From assembly GCA_001566295.1 (NCBI GenBank), contig KQ964269.1, positions 186,001 to 250,000 on the forward strand: DNA of 64,000 nt. The letters are read 5' to 3'. Within the stretch, counting starts at the first letter, position 1. Each line of letters starts with the position of its first letter. Source of the DNA: Microdochium bolleyi (taxonomy: Eukaryota; Ascomycota; Sordariomycetes; Xylariales; Microdochiaceae). Below, piece after piece: positions 32,083 through 43,794 of the stretch. The notes under the pieces are model-generated. The model made no database searches, was not told the origin of the DNA, and was given only the letters and a program-made list of their open reading frames with translations. A program made the position numbers and the translations under genes.

Positions 32083-34473
32083 TCACGCAGACTTCTTCGC
32101 CTCTTCCCACCCTTCCTCGCTTCCCTCGCCAGCTGTGCTACCGTCTGTCGAGAATCCGCTCTTGCGCCGCCGCATTTGGCCCCGCTCGTACATGGCCTCA
32201 CGGATCTTGTTGTTCGCCTCATTGAACCCTTCGCGTGAGTCCAGGCTGGTGAAACCTGAAATGGGAAATCCTCCCATGCCGAACCCGCCACCACTGCTGT
32301 TTTGTCTGCTCCGGCTGCGCGACCGCGAGGGCGGCCGGGAGGCAAACATGCCAATGGCACCGATGTTGCTGAACGACTCGGTCCTCGGAAGAGCTCGGCT
32401 GGACTGTGTCGTCTCTCTGCGCCGCAGACCGCGGGGTGACTCTGGAGACTCAGCATTCGCTGCCCGGATGCCCTCATCGTAGCCATCGGCATCTTCATGC
32501 TCCGATCCGGTGCTGAGCATACCGCCTGTGGGTGAGGGATCGGTAATGAGCCGTGTGCGCTCAAAGTCCGAGTGGATCTCAGGTCCGAGCTGGTTGATGA
32601 CTTCCACCACCTCCTCGACGAGGACCGCTCGCCTCTCCCGGAGCTTCTGCAGACTGTAGCTGGAAGCGGGGTTTATGCACAGCACCAAAGGACGGAGTGA
32701 CTTGAGGATGTCCATGCCGACCTCGCCAAATCGCAAAGATGCATAGGTGATGGCGGGGAATACGATCCAGCCCGCAATGAAGATCATCCAGATGGATACC
32801 CACTGCGGCACATACCCGTAGAGTCGGTTGGTATGCACCATGTAGGCGAGGAGGACACAGTAGAAGTTGTAGACTATGGGGGCGAAAGCCATCGCCACCA
32901 GGAGCTTCCAAGTCGCCATCACATCTCTGCCCTGGATCTTGACCGCCGAGCCGGCGAGCGCCTCACGAGCTTTCCTCAGAGAAATAACCTTGGTGGTGAT
33001 GAAGACAGGGGTGAACAGTATCAGGCCAGGCACCACGCCAATAGACAAGATCAAGATCTTGGCCACACGGTAGAGCAGGGTGAAGATGACAGTGGGCACC
33101 GAGAGCCTGGCCACAGCGAGCTGATGGTCCCTGACGTTGAGGTATCTTAGCTGCTTGTCGTACTTGCGGACGTCTTCCATGACCTTGATGATGCGCGGAT
33201 CGTCTTTGAGCTTGGAGAAACCCACAGCAAGGCGCCTGTTGAGTTCCACGACTGTCGGCAGCGGCACCTTCTTGCCCGTAACGTACAGCCGCCGGCAAGC
33301 TTGGATGAGCATCAAGGTGTCGTAGTCCGCGGTTGACACAGTCACGGCACTAAGAGACTGCCAGCACATGTCGAGCAGTTGTCCGATGGCGTCTCGTCGT
33401 TGGTTGTTCATATACATATCCAGCAGCTCGCGCGGTACTTCGAAGGGCGCTCCAAACTCGACCACAGCCCGGGAACGGAACTTGTGCGCATGAAAGTAGT
33501 TCATGCCCACTGGCACAATCTTCAGGCCACAGTTTGGGTCCTGTGCGAGCGTGCCAAGCGCCATGATAGCGACTCCAGCCTTGAGAGGGAGCAGCTCGGT
33601 GCGATCGTGGGAACCTCCCTCGGGGAAGATACCCACGCAACCACCATTCTGCAACCGGTCGAAAATGGCCTGGTACACCTCCGACTGGTCGATGTGGGGC
33701 GCGATCTTGTACTTGGTGCCCTCATAGCCATCTCTTGGTCCCCTGCGCTGGGGGTTCATGATCTTTCCTTCGCCATCGATGTCGTCTCGTCCGGTGAGCT
33801 GGACCATGGCAAGCTTGCCCTGCGGGGCGCGCTTGATGCGAATCTCTTCTGGGCCAAGGATCTTGGCAATGTCGACGGATGTGCCAGACTGGCCTTTGGC
33901 TGAGGGGAGGAATAACATGCCGCCCACCTCTGCGTCTTTCTCGAAGTCTGTGCCGACACCGCGGATTAATGTTGGGTCATTGACAGGATCGGGCAAGTAG
34001 ATGAGGCCCTTGGCAGGCTTCGCCTTGTCTTGAGCTCGGCCGACTGGGACCGAGCCCATGAGGCGCGAGCCCCACCCGATGAAGCCATGGACAGACTTCT
34101 GAGCGATGAGGAGGCTGACTCGTCTATCTGCTTCGTTCTTGAGGGACCTTTGGAGGACCAGGCCATCGACAAACTACGGCTCCGCGAGGACTTGATTAGC
34201 ACCTGATCTTGGATATGACATGGCTATGGTGCTGCCGTGTAGACTCACCTGGTTCGCGTGCGGCGCGGCGACGAAGAGGATCGGGCCTGTCTTTGGAACT
34301 CTCCAGGCACCGCGAGGGTGTACCTCGCGGAAGAAGAGGTCGACGAGGATGGAGAAGGTGTGGAGGAAGGCATCGTATTTCCAGTTGGACATTGGATAGA
34401 GCTCCTTAGCAGCCTTTTTGGCCTCGTCAGAGATCTCAGACACCTGCTTGCCGTTGCCGGTCGAGTCCGCCAT
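32083..34473 (-). CDS. Glycerol-3-phosphate / dihydroxyacetone-phosphate sn-1 acyltransferase (Sct1/Gpt2-like)
   Basis: First committed step of phosphatidic acid and triacylglycerol synthesis in the ER membrane. Two exons, 34473-34249 and 34173-32083, with a 75-nt intron, give 771 aa. The PlsC motif I lies in APHANQ|FVDG (His72 and Asp78) and is interrupted by the intron. FPEGGSHDR (residues 258-266) is the substrate-binding block. Four to five hydrophobic segments follow around residues ~430-580 (ILILSIGVVPGLILFTPVF, WVSIWMIFIAGWIVFPAI). A Ser/Arg-rich hydrophilic tail (RPPSRSRSRSRQ) is a plausible phosphoregulatory region, as in yeast Gat1/Gat2. The start ATG 34473 has context gccATGg. Length matches the fungal family (~740-790). 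It is divergent from PEX14 across 2.5 kb. Confidence 0.92.
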
Positions 34474-37016
34474 GGCCGGCAGTCTGTTGAGCCGTCCGGC
34501 TCAGAAGGAAGCTCTGGTGGGGACGGAGATTTGTCGTCGAGCGAGCTGGTGGGGTGCGAGGGGTAGCGATACGCGCAAGCACTGACGTCTGGTGGTCGGG
34601 CGTCTCGTGGCAAGGAGGACGTCCTGTAACTATTGGCGCACTGAGCCTGCGGGCAGCATACAACGAAGCGCAAGTGATGCGACAGTGGTATAGGAGGTGG
34701 TGGAAGAGGAGGGTGGTGGTTGTGGCCTGGCGGGTTGGGAGAGCTTGTGATAAAAGAGGCAGGCATCAGGGACGTGGAGCGGGTCTCATAAGCCGCTGAA
34801 GCTGTCGGGGCCACAATTAGCCACGGAACTGGGGCAGGCATGTGCTGAAGGCGCCTTGTACCTCTACCTACTGAAGGCCACCCCTGCCTTTCTGCACATG
34901 GAAATCGGCCACATAATCACGACACAGGCGCAGGCCCGTGGCGAGCTGCAGCGTAGTGACTGGGGTGCTCAATGAAACCTCGACCGTGCCGCCACAGAAG
35001 CCTGGAATTCTTCGAGTCGAGGCTGACATCTGTCGCGAGGTGCCGCGGAAGACAGCCGCGGGATTTGATAGACTTGTGGCTGCCAGGCAAGCGACATAGA
35101 GAGACCCGGGTGGTGATCACAGTCTTGGCAGTAATTGGCGACCATGAAAATCGTCAGTGGAACAAAGTACAGACGGGTGGACGGGCTGTGGCCGCTATGG
35201 TGAATTTCAGGTCGATGCGAGGATTCGAGCGAACCAGTGGCCCCAACAGCGTTCAAAGATCGGGAGCGTCCGGCACGGCTTGTGTTGACTCAGACTGCAA
35301 GGTACTTGTGCCTCTTGCTAGTCCCATTGGCTTCTGGGACACCCGCAGGTAGCCGCCTCGGCCAGGTGAACACACTGCCCCTGACGTGACAAGAAGATGT
35401 CCCTGGCCGTGCCCCGGAGACCATTCTCGGCTGCAGCGGCCGGATGGCATGCGAGAAGACATGAGCGGCCTTGGCGACGGGTGCTCGATATCATCTCTGG
35501 AGAATACTCCGCTGATGCTCATAACAACTTGCGTTCCAGGGCCAGAGGTCGCCACTTTCACATGCCCAGGCAGTATCCACGCCCACGCCCGGACGGCCGG
35601 CCGTGGTGAGGTCGGGCAGCGCGGCCGCGCCCGTGTGGGCCGGAGCCACGGAACAATTGCAAGGTTCCCGGTCGCCTCGGTACCATGTATCAGTGTTTCT
35701 CCTGCTGCTGTGCTGATTTCTTGCAGGTTCGAGACTGTCCACTTGCATGCAGCTCGGCGCAGAGAAATGTGGACAGCGTCACTTCGAGGTTCCGCGCCAG
35801 AAGGCTGAGCCCCAGCCCTCTTGGACACGAGTACCAGTACCTCCTCGCCTCAACTACGACCATCCCTTCTCGTTAGGAACACAATTATGGTCGGAGCAGT
35901 CGCCGAGGGTCTTGCAGAGCAGTAAGAAATGTCAAGCGTGGCTAAGACCAGAGTCTCAAAGTCCCATACATTGCCACGAGCCAGGGGACCGTATTTGGTA
36001 TGTCATCAAGTGACAACTGGGACCGACCAACAGGACTCTGAGCATTGTCAACTCAACAGCAATTTACTTGTCGCAGATTTCGTAGTTGCGTGGTATGTCC
36101 GAGGCAGTCGCCGCATCCTCCGAGCACACGCCGGACTTCCCAAATACGTAGACTACGTGCTCCAAGCAACATGCACGAATTGCTGCCGCACTGCCTTTAC
36201 TTGCGGCCTTGCTCAGCAAGCTTGTGTGGATCATCTATGACTCGGAGTAGAGCGGTCCATTACCTGCATCTTAACATGCTGTGATATCCTATGTCGTAAT
36301 GAAGCCGCAGCAGTTTCAAGCCAAGCTAGCGGCAGACTGTCATCAGCAGGTAGTTGGCTGGAATAGCGTTGAATGCTGGTGCATGCAAGCACATGGCTGC
36401 GCATACTTGACCTTGACGACCGTCACGGGTTACGCATTTGGGGGCGAGCAAGCTGCTTCTGGCAGCATGGATCCGAGGGTACGACTCTGGAGGGTCTTAT
36501 CCAACTGCTCCTTGCGTAGGAGCGTGAAAGCACTTTGATAGGGAGAGAAGGCACAGGTGAGGGACAGGACGAGCAAGGTGAGCGTCCCCAGTCCAAGTTC
36601 AAGACACCGCATGTCGATACGGTGAAGAGAAAGGGAAAGCATCCAAACGGTCTGGGGTAAGGTGAACTCTCCCGGGCGATGCAATTGTGCATAAGTACGT
36701 TGAAAGCCGTGGAGTCCCCACGGGCCGGCAGCCGCGCAAAGGCGAGCTCACTCTCTACTGCCTCGGCCCAACCTTTTGCGGGTCTTCAGCCCCCGAAGTG
36801 CCTGCCGTCACATTGGCACCAGGCACCCTGAACTCCATCCCAACCAGCTCGGCAATCATCACCACTCTCCTCACGAAGCATCGCCACATCATCGTTCATT
36901 TGTTTCTACGACTGTCAGCACCAAGGGCTCCTTGCATCTCATCATCAGCGCGCCAGTCTGCCCGTCGATAACGCGAGCATTCGTCGACCGTGACGCGCGC
37001 GCACGAACTCGCCGCC
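34474..37016. other. 2.5 kb divergent intergenic region (acyltransferase / PEX14 promoters)
   Basis: Carries the 5' regions of two divergently transcribed genes. The stretch 36,770-37,016 is C-rich and leads into the PEX14 start. No conserved-looking reading frame and no clear TATA box is seen in the middle section. Confidence 0.5.
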
Positions 37017-38187
37017 ATGGCGATCCGCGAGGACATCGTGGCGTCGGCCATCACCTTCCTCCAAGATCCCAACGTGGTCGGCTCCTCGGTCGAGAACAAG
37101 ATTTCCTTCCTGCGCTCCAAGAACCTTACTCAGGAGGAGATCGATGCCTCCTTCGCCCGCTCCGGCCAGTCTGTCGGTGCTCCTGCTCCCGCCCCTTCGC
37201 AGGCGGTCCAGCCATACTATCCTCCGCCTCAGTATCCTCCGCAGCAGCAGCCGTACGGATCATGGCCACAGGCTCCGCCTCCGGAACCTCCGAGGAGGGA
37301 CTGGCGTGATCTGTTCATCATGGCAACTGTCGTCGGTGGAGTCTCGTATGGTCTCTACGCCATCACAAAGGTATGTCCCCAGCCACCGCGTGCTCAAGAG
37401 TGCCACGCGTCATCGAGTCGGACGAGAAAGCCACAACAGATCAAGCGGCTAACCTTTGCCATCTTAACAACAGCGATACATATACCCCCTCGTAGCACCA
37501 CCAACCCCCGAGAAACTCGAGCAGGACAAGGCCACCGTAGACGAGCAGTTCGAGAAGGCCTTCGCGACGATCGAGCAGCTGTCCAAGGACACCGAGGCGC
37601 TCAAGGCGTCGGAGCAGGAGCGCACCGAGAAGCTTGACAAGGTCCTCGAGGATCTGGAGAGTTTCATCAAGGACACCCGGTCAGCAAGCCGGCGGCAGGA
37701 GGACGAGACCGACCGCCTGCGCGAGGAGATGAAGTCCCTGCAGGGCCTTATCCCGAAGTCCATGACGGCCCAGAAGGAGCACAGCGACCGCCGGCTCCGG
37801 GAGATTAGCGACGAGGTGAAGAGCTTAAAGTCTCTCATCAGCCAGCGGATGAGCGCGCCTGCGCCTGCTGCTGCTGCTGCTCCTGCGGCCACCGCTCCTG
37901 CTGTGTCGACAAGCAACAGCACCCCGAGACCGACCAGTGCAACCACCGATGCCTCGGCTCCTATCACTCCTGCCACGGCCGCCGCACCCTCAACCCCGGC
38001 ACCCAAGGAGAACGGCGTGGCCGCCACGCCCGCCGCGACCCAGGCCAGCAAGGCCGACTATATCTCTTCGCTCGGTGGCCGCTCCAGCCCCTTTGGCAGC
38101 GGCATGCCCGCCGGCAAGGCCTCGATCCCCGCGTGGCAGCTCGCTGCCTCTAAGGGCAATGATGCTACTAGTAGCTCCAGCTCTTAA
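37017..38187 (+). CDS. PEX14: Peroxisomal docking protein Pex14
   Basis: Membrane component of the peroxisomal import docking complex that receives cargo-loaded Pex5. Exons are 37017-37370 and 37474-38187 with a 103-nt intron, giving 355 aa. The conserved N-terminal domain (REDIVASAITFLQDPNV, SSVENKISFLRSKNLTQEEID) binds WxxxF motifs of Pex5. A Pro/Tyr/Gln-rich linker (PYYPPPQYPPQQQP) follows, then a hydrophobic segment DLFIMATVVGGVSYGLYAI and RYIYPLVAPPTPEKLE, and a coiled coil at ~130-245. The tail is Ala/Pro/Ser/Thr-rich and ends in poly-Ser. The ATG at 37017 has a strong context (gccgccATGg) and starts the conserved domain. Nothing seems missing compared with family length. Confidence 0.94.
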
Positions 38188-40104
38188 GGAGCCAGACCTT
38201 TCAGGCAGAGCGATACGTCTGAACAACGATGAACAGGGGCAGAAATCGCAAAAGGATATAGCGTGCCCCCATGAACAGGCGTCGGCGTCACGGAGTGTGA
38301 AGGAGCTCGATACCATCTCCGGCGTCACCTGGCTCCTGCGCGGAAGAGCGAGCAGTTAGTAAATCCATAATGCGTGTATATGGACTGGGAGTTTTCTTGC
38401 GACACACTGTACAACTGAGTTGCTTCTTTACTACGTATATTCTCTTGAGCAATACAAAATAATCCGGACAGACCCCGCCCAAATTGTCCTCGCAACTGAT
38501 GTGCTACTATTGACATGCTTTTTTTTTTTTTTAAATGTGCACTGGGAGCAAGGACCACAGCAAACCAGCGATGAGGCTGTCGGGTGTATTCAGTCTCAGG
38601 AGGCACCGGATGCTGTTTTGCGAGCCCCCTTTGGCAACGCAGATGGGAATCCGCCAAGGGTCTGCCCCGAGTGATGCATATTAGAGAGCCCTGGCCTTCG
38701 ATCAATAATGTCCCGGAGTATTATGCTGCTATGCATCAGCCTTGGTATGGTGATCCTAGCAGTTAATTATGCCCCGGAGCAACCCCAGCCCCGGGCGATT
38801 AGTGAAGAGGATCATTGGATGCATCCGAAGATGCAATTCGGCCGCACGTTCAGCCCCCGGACGCACGATGAGCAAAAGGAAGCATGACCGGATCTGAGGC
38901 ACTCCCGGGTTGCAGGGGCTTCTCCAGACCTCAAGTTGCTGAAGCGGTTGGACCCTGTCCCGGGACTAGCGACCTTGCCTATTCAAGCCAGCTTTGCGAC
39001 TGGAACATTTCATGACTGAGCTGCGTCCCGTCGAATGCACGCAGTTCTGCATGCGGCAGGGATTTTGTCTATGTCTTCCTGACAGCGCAGCGGTCGGAGA
39101 CATGGCCCGGGAGAGCGCCCAATCGCAATTACCAGTAACAGTCCGAGGAGCAGAGAACAGCTGCGTGCTGTAGACTACATGCAGTCAAGGAATGCGGGAA
39201 TCTGGGGTTCGTGTGCAGCAGAGATTCGCTGGTCACCGGACCCAGGGCCTCATTCATCCTGGAATAGGCCGCTGGGGGGTTCGACGAGGAGATGCGATTC
39301 GCCGACAAGCTGGCGAGTGGCCTGCAAGCATGCGGAGGATCTCGAATTGCCTTGTCGAGAGTTTCATCTCCACAGGGACCACCCTGGCGTCAGGCTGAGA
39401 ACAGTGGCGAGGATTATGCTGACTGACGAGCGTCGAGCTGGGGTCTTTCAAAAATCCAGCTCTTTGAAACCAGCCTGGAGAGAAAGAGCCATTGTTGCAT
39501 TGCCGAAGGGAGTGCGTCCGCAATCTGGGCGCAGGGCGGCTCTGCATGTGCTCAGGCTTGGACGTGCCGCGGAGGCCACGAGCGTAGCGAGCCGAGGCGG
39601 CATTGTGTGCACTGGCCGCGTGGACGAGGATGCGAGGCCGACCTGCTTAAATGCGGAAGCGAAGCCAAGGCTTGTGATGGTGGTGTGGCTCCTCCCACAC
39701 CTTCGCCGTCCCACTTCAGGGTCATGCATCCCAGGTGCAGATGTCATTGTTTCTCGCGCTGGCCACCCTGTTTGAGCTTCGGGCTGTTCGTAGCAACCCG
39801 CCATGCCGGCCACGGGGCGCCGCAATAGCCATTCGCAGAGCTTAAGTGTAGTAATGACCCACGGTCCCGGGACCGTCCGCAAAGCATCTGTGACTCCCTC
39901 ATAATTTGTTCTGATTCTTGTGCGTGTCTGCCACCACTGTGGCCCGGCTTCGCCTATTTCCCGAGCCTGTCGTCGTGCTCTATCTGGTATACCCATCGTA
40001 AGTCTGCCCGAATCGTCTGGCTGTTTGCAATCTGTGGGCTTACATGTGCGTGCGCATAGTCGTTCCAGAGTTCATCGTGGAGCCTCTGCATCATATTTGA
40101 CGAC
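38188..40104. other. Intergenic region upstream of the alpha/beta hydrolase
   Basis: The first ~350 bases are probably PEX14 3' UTR, AT-rich with a 14-base T run at 38519-38532. The rest has only short conflicting open frames, including 39179-39775 (+) and 39448-39996 (-), which overlap each other and match nothing recognisable. Confidence 0.5.
38519..38532 (+). repeat. 14-base poly-T run
   Basis: Uninterrupted T14 within AT-rich sequence 3' of PEX14, followed by taaatg. A length-variable homopolymer, or the trace of a reverse-transcribed poly-A on the other strand; no flanking duplication is evident. Confidence 0.8.
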
Positions 40105-41607
40105 ATGGAGACGAATAATTTGCGACTCGCTCTGCAGCTCATTCCGAAACTACCTCTGTTGTTCCGGGTGGTCCTCGCAAACATCCTGGGCTTGTCCGAG
40201 TCGTCGAAATATCTCGACGTCCGCAGTGATGCCATCCTCTCCGTCCTGCGGTCTATGCTTACGCGCTCGACACCACGGCCGATCGGAAAGGTGCAGGCGA
40301 TGACACTGAAGGATCCTGGCATCAAAGGTCGGATTTGGGTCAGCAAAGTTGCGGCCGATGTGCCACCCGAGACCGACGTCAGAGATGCCTTGATGGCCGC
40401 CGTGGAGGCGATGAAGGATCCGAGGTCGGCCGGCGAGCCCTTGCGAAGCCCAAGCCTTGATCCCGTGGAGGCGGAGTGGACGGGCTATCGTGCCGCTGCG
40501 GGCCCAGATGACCAGTTGCCCATGATCTCGGAGACGGAGAAGTACCACGAGATGATGAGGGAGTGCAAGCGGAAGAGCACCGTTCTCTACTTCCACGGCG
40601 GCGCATACTACCTCTGCGATCCATCGACACACAGATCGAGCAACAAAAAGCTGGCGAAGCTGACGGGCGGACGCGTCTACTCGGTCCGGTATCGTCTGGC
40701 ACCGCAGAACCCATTCCCGGCCGCGGTCCTGGATGCCCTGGTATCGTACCTGACACTTCTGTATCCTCCACCGGGTGCCGTTCATGAGCCAGTATCGCCG
40801 TCCGATATTGTCTTCGCTGGAGACAGGTATGTGGTTGCAAGAATCCGTCAACATTGGCAGAATGTGTACTGACCTCTTTGTCCGTAAAACAGTGCCGGAG
40901 GCAATCTCAGCCTGGCTTTGTTGCAGACTGTGCTTGAGTTGCGACGACAGAACCGACAAATCACCTGGTTCGGAGAACAGCGGGAAGTGCCCCTGCCCGG
41001 AGGAGTGGCAGTCAACTCGCCGTGGCTGTGCATTGTCCAGAGCATGCCGTCGTGGGATCGCAACTCGCGATGGGACTATCTGCCGCCCGCACGCATGCTC
41101 GAGTCGAAGCAGCCACCGCCCGACGACGCGTGGCCCGCGAACCCGCCGCGGAGACACTTGTACGTGGATGACGCATACTTGCTGCACCCGCTTGTGAGCC
41201 TGCAGATGAACGCCACGTGGAAGGAATCACCTCCGATCTACATCTGCACAGGCTGGGAATGTCTGGCGGATGAGGACCGCTATCTTGCCTCGAAGCTGCG
41301 GAGAGATGGTGTGCAGGTCGTGCTGGAAGAGTACGAGGCGATGCCTCATGTCTTTGCGGTGCTGCTGGCCCACCTGCGGGAGGCGAAGCGGTGCATGGAG
41401 GGCTGGTCCAAGTTCATTGTCGATGTGACCGAGGCGCCAGAGAAGATCCAGTCCAGCTTCACGACCATCAGGGCCAAGACGTTAGAGGAGGTCGCCATCG
41501 ACGTGGAGAAGCTGACGCCGTACTCGGACTCGGACGTGCAGGATCTGGCTCACGAGCGCCTTGGGAGGAACGCGCCACCGGTCTCGGAGGCCTTGGCGAA
41601 GCTGTAA
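40105..41607 (+). CDS. Alpha/beta-hydrolase of the HSL/Say1-like esterase family
   Basis: Predicted serine esterase. Exons are 40105-40826 and 40893-41607; the 66-nt intron interrupts the codon of the nucleophile serine, and splicing yields GDSAGGN with Ser241 (478 aa). The oxyanion-hole motif HGGAYYLCDP lies before it, and RVYSVRYRLAPQNPFPAA is the family strand/loop. The acid is probably in ICTGWECLADED and the base is His in AMPHVFAVLLAH. The hydrophobic, Pro-containing N-terminus (LALQLIPKLPLLFRVVLANILGL) may sit in a membrane, as in yeast Say1, a steryl acetyl hydrolase. Substrate is not determined; esters of sterols or other lipids are plausible given the neighbour at 42136. An extension of ~80 residues follows the catalytic His. 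Confidence 0.85.
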
Positions 41608-42135
41608 CACACCTAGTAATTTTGCGATATGGAAGTCGAATGATGAACCCCTAGTGCCGATTGTCTTGCTCAGGTGAGGTCTCCAAAAGTGGACTTGGTG
41701 AGGTTGACATGCTTGCCGCTTTGTTGGATCGTGCTTGTCGTCCTCTTGCCTTTTGCTATACTTCGACCGCCGGCACGGATCCCCCACGAACCTTGACTAG
41801 CGTCTCTCATCCAACCTTCAGGGCATGGCGTCTCCCTGCAATATTCTGGAATCAACTTGCAATAGTACCTTCGGGTAGTGATGCAGAAAGGGCGGTTTCT
41901 TTCAAAAACGAAAGTGGGCCCTTCATCAGGGCTGGTACCTCCACAGCATGAACACAGCAGAGGGTACTTTGGCCGGTTGACACAACGGCCGCCCGGGAAG
42001 CCGGCACTTGCAGGATGGAGCCTCGCGGAACGCCTGTGCTTTCTCACTCGACCACATCCTCCAAGTGCCCCAGGCGTCGCTCACTTGCAACGACTGTGGT
42101 CCTGCAGTAGCCCTACACCCCCCATCGTCTCCAGC
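41608..42135. other. Short intergenic region between hydrolase and flavoprotein genes
   Basis: 528 bases on the same strand as both neighbours. The frame of the downstream gene remains open back to an ATG at 41881, so part of this may encode an N-terminal extension (85 residues). The translated extension is not conserved-looking, so it is more likely leader. Confidence 0.5.
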
Positions 42136-43794
42136 ATGGAACGCCACAAGCAGGCGGTCAGGGCCATTGCCTCGACTGTGCGGTCCTTCTTCGACCGCTC
42201 TGAGCCCTATCGTATCTTCCATGGCAGCACAAACTCGACCCGTCCGTCTCACCTCAAGTCTGGCACCCGCTTTCTCGACATCAGCGCCCTCTCCAATGTG
42301 CTCGAGGTCAACACGGCCAAGCGGGTCGCCTTTGTCGAGCCCAATGTCCCCATGGACCGCCTGGTCGAGCACACGCTCAAGTATGGCCTCGTGCCACCAG
42401 TAGTAATGGAGTTCCCAGGCATCACTGCTGGTGGCGGCTACGCAGGCACCGCCGGTGAGAGCTCCAGTTTCCGCCACGGCTACTTTGACGACAACGTCGT
42501 CTCGGTCGAGATGGTACTGCCCGATGGCGAGGTCATAGAGGCCAAACCTGACGAGGGCCACCCTTACCGGGACCTCTTCAAGGGTGCTGCTGGCGCCGTC
42601 GGCACTCTCGGTGTCACGACCCTGCTGCAGCTGCGGCTCATCGAAGCCAAACGCTACGTCCGCACCACGTACCGGAGGACGAACAGCGTCGCGGAAGCCA
42701 TTGCTGCTGTCAAGGAGGAGTGCGCCAACAAGGACAACGACTATGTCGACGGAATCCTCTACTCCAAGGACCACGGTGTCATCGTGACTGGTCAGATGAC
42801 GGACGAGCTGCCATCACCCTCCGAGAAGGTCCAGACCTTCAGCGGAGCCTGGGACCCATGGTACTACCTGCACGTCCAGGAGCGGACAAAGTCGCTGCCC
42901 TCGTCAATGGCATCCTCACCCTCAGCCTCCTCTCAGCAGCTTCTCTCCCAGGGCTCCGTCACCGAATACATCCCGCTTGCAGAATACCTATTCCGCTACG
43001 ACCGCGGTGGCTTCTGGGTCGGCGCCGCAGCGTTCGGATACTTCCGCCCTGTTCCGTTCACTCGCTTCTTCCGGTGGTTTCTCGACGACTTCCTGCACAC
43101 GCGCATGCTCTACCGCGCGCTGCACGCCTCGGGCGAGAGCGGCCGCTTTGTCGTGCAGGACCTTGGCATCCCCTACGACACGGCCGAGAAGTTCATCGAC
43201 TACACGGCTGAGAAGCTCGACATCTGGCCCCTGTGGCTGTGCCCGCTCAAGACCCCCTCCAACCAGGAGACCTTCCACCCGCACCTGCGCGGCTCGCGCG
43301 CTGCCACGGGCAAGCCCGGGCAGCAGCAGTCGGGCGAGATGCTCAACGTCGGCCTGTGGGGGTGGGGCCCCGAGGACCCGGACAAGTTCGTCGCCGTGAA
43401 CCGCAGCATCGAGGACAAGGTCGCCGAGCTCGGCGGCACCAAGTGGTTCTACGCGCACACGTACTACAGCGAGAGCGAGTTCTGGCAGGTCTACGGCCCG
43501 CGCGCGTGGTACGACGCCCTGCGGACCAAGTACAAGGCGACATCCCTGCCCAGCGTCTACGACAAGGTAAGAGTCCGCGACAACCCGCGCAAGGAGTCGG
43601 GCTGGAAGCCCTGGCTCAAGGCCAAGTGGCCCGTCGGCGGCATATGGGGCATCTACAAGGGCATCAAGTCGCGCGACTACATGCTCCACCGCAATGCCGT
43701 GTGGAAGTGGGATCACAAGGCCCGCGAGCACATTGTCGTCGCGCAGCAGCAGCAGAACAAGCTCGCAGGAGGGCAGAAGGCGAAGCAGACTTGA
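42136..43794 (+). CDS. FAD-dependent Delta24-sterol reductase-like oxidoreductase (DHCR24/DWF1 family)
   Basis: Flavoprotein with a PCMH-type FAD domain; animal DHCR24 and plant DWF1 reduce the Delta24 double bond of sterol side chains with NADPH. Single exon, 552 aa from ATG 42136. The FAD-domain signatures are in order: RIFHGSTNSTRPS, LDISALSNVLEVNTAKRVAFVEPNVPMDRLVEHTL, then the flavin loop EFPGITAGGGYAGTAGESSSFRHG and VLPDGEVIEA. The C-terminal part (WPLWLCPLK, LNVGLWGWG, GGTKWFYAHTYYSESEFW, YDALRTKYKATSLPSVYDKV) matches the DWF1/DHCR24 cap domain. No N-terminal membrane anchor is seen, unlike plant DWF1. Ergosterol synthesis normally uses Erg4 for a different bond, so the substrate in a mould is unclear. 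An earlier in-frame ATG exists at 41881. Confidence 0.88.
   Translation: MERHKQAVRAIASTVRSFFDRSEPYRIFHGSTNSTRPSHLKSGTRFLDISALSNVLEVNTAKRVAFVEPNVPMDRLVEHTLKYGLVPPVVMEFPGITAGGGYAGTAGESSSFRHGYFDDNVVSVEMVLPDGEVIEAKPDEGHPYRDLFKGAAGAVGTLGVTTLLQLRLIEAKRYVRTTYRRTNSVAEAIAAVKEECANKDNDYVDGILYSKDHGVIVTGQMTDELPSPSEKVQTFSGAWDPWYYLHVQERTKSLPSSMASSPSASSQQLLSQGSVTEYIPLAEYLFRYDRGGFWVGAAAFGYFRPVPFTRFFRWFLDDFLHTRMLYRALHASGESGRFVVQDLGIPYDTAEKFIDYTAEKLDIWPLWLCPLKTPSNQETFHPHLRGSRAATGKPGQQQSGEMLNVGLWGWGPEDPDKFVAVNRSIEDKVAELGGTKWFYAHTYYSESEFWQVYGPRAWYDALRTKYKATSLPSVYDKVRVRDNPRKESGWKPWLKAKWPVGGIWGIYKGIKSRDYMLHRNAVWKWDHKAREHIVVAQQQQNKLAGGQKAKQT

Noticed and set aside
36990..37016. Earlier start for PEX14
   Set aside because: The frame is open upstream only from a GTG codon; the ATG at 37017 has a strong context and begins the conserved domain.
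42988..43731. 247-aa minus-strand frame inside the flavoprotein gene
   Set aside because: Shadow frame of a GC-rich third-position-biased gene; no conserved motif.
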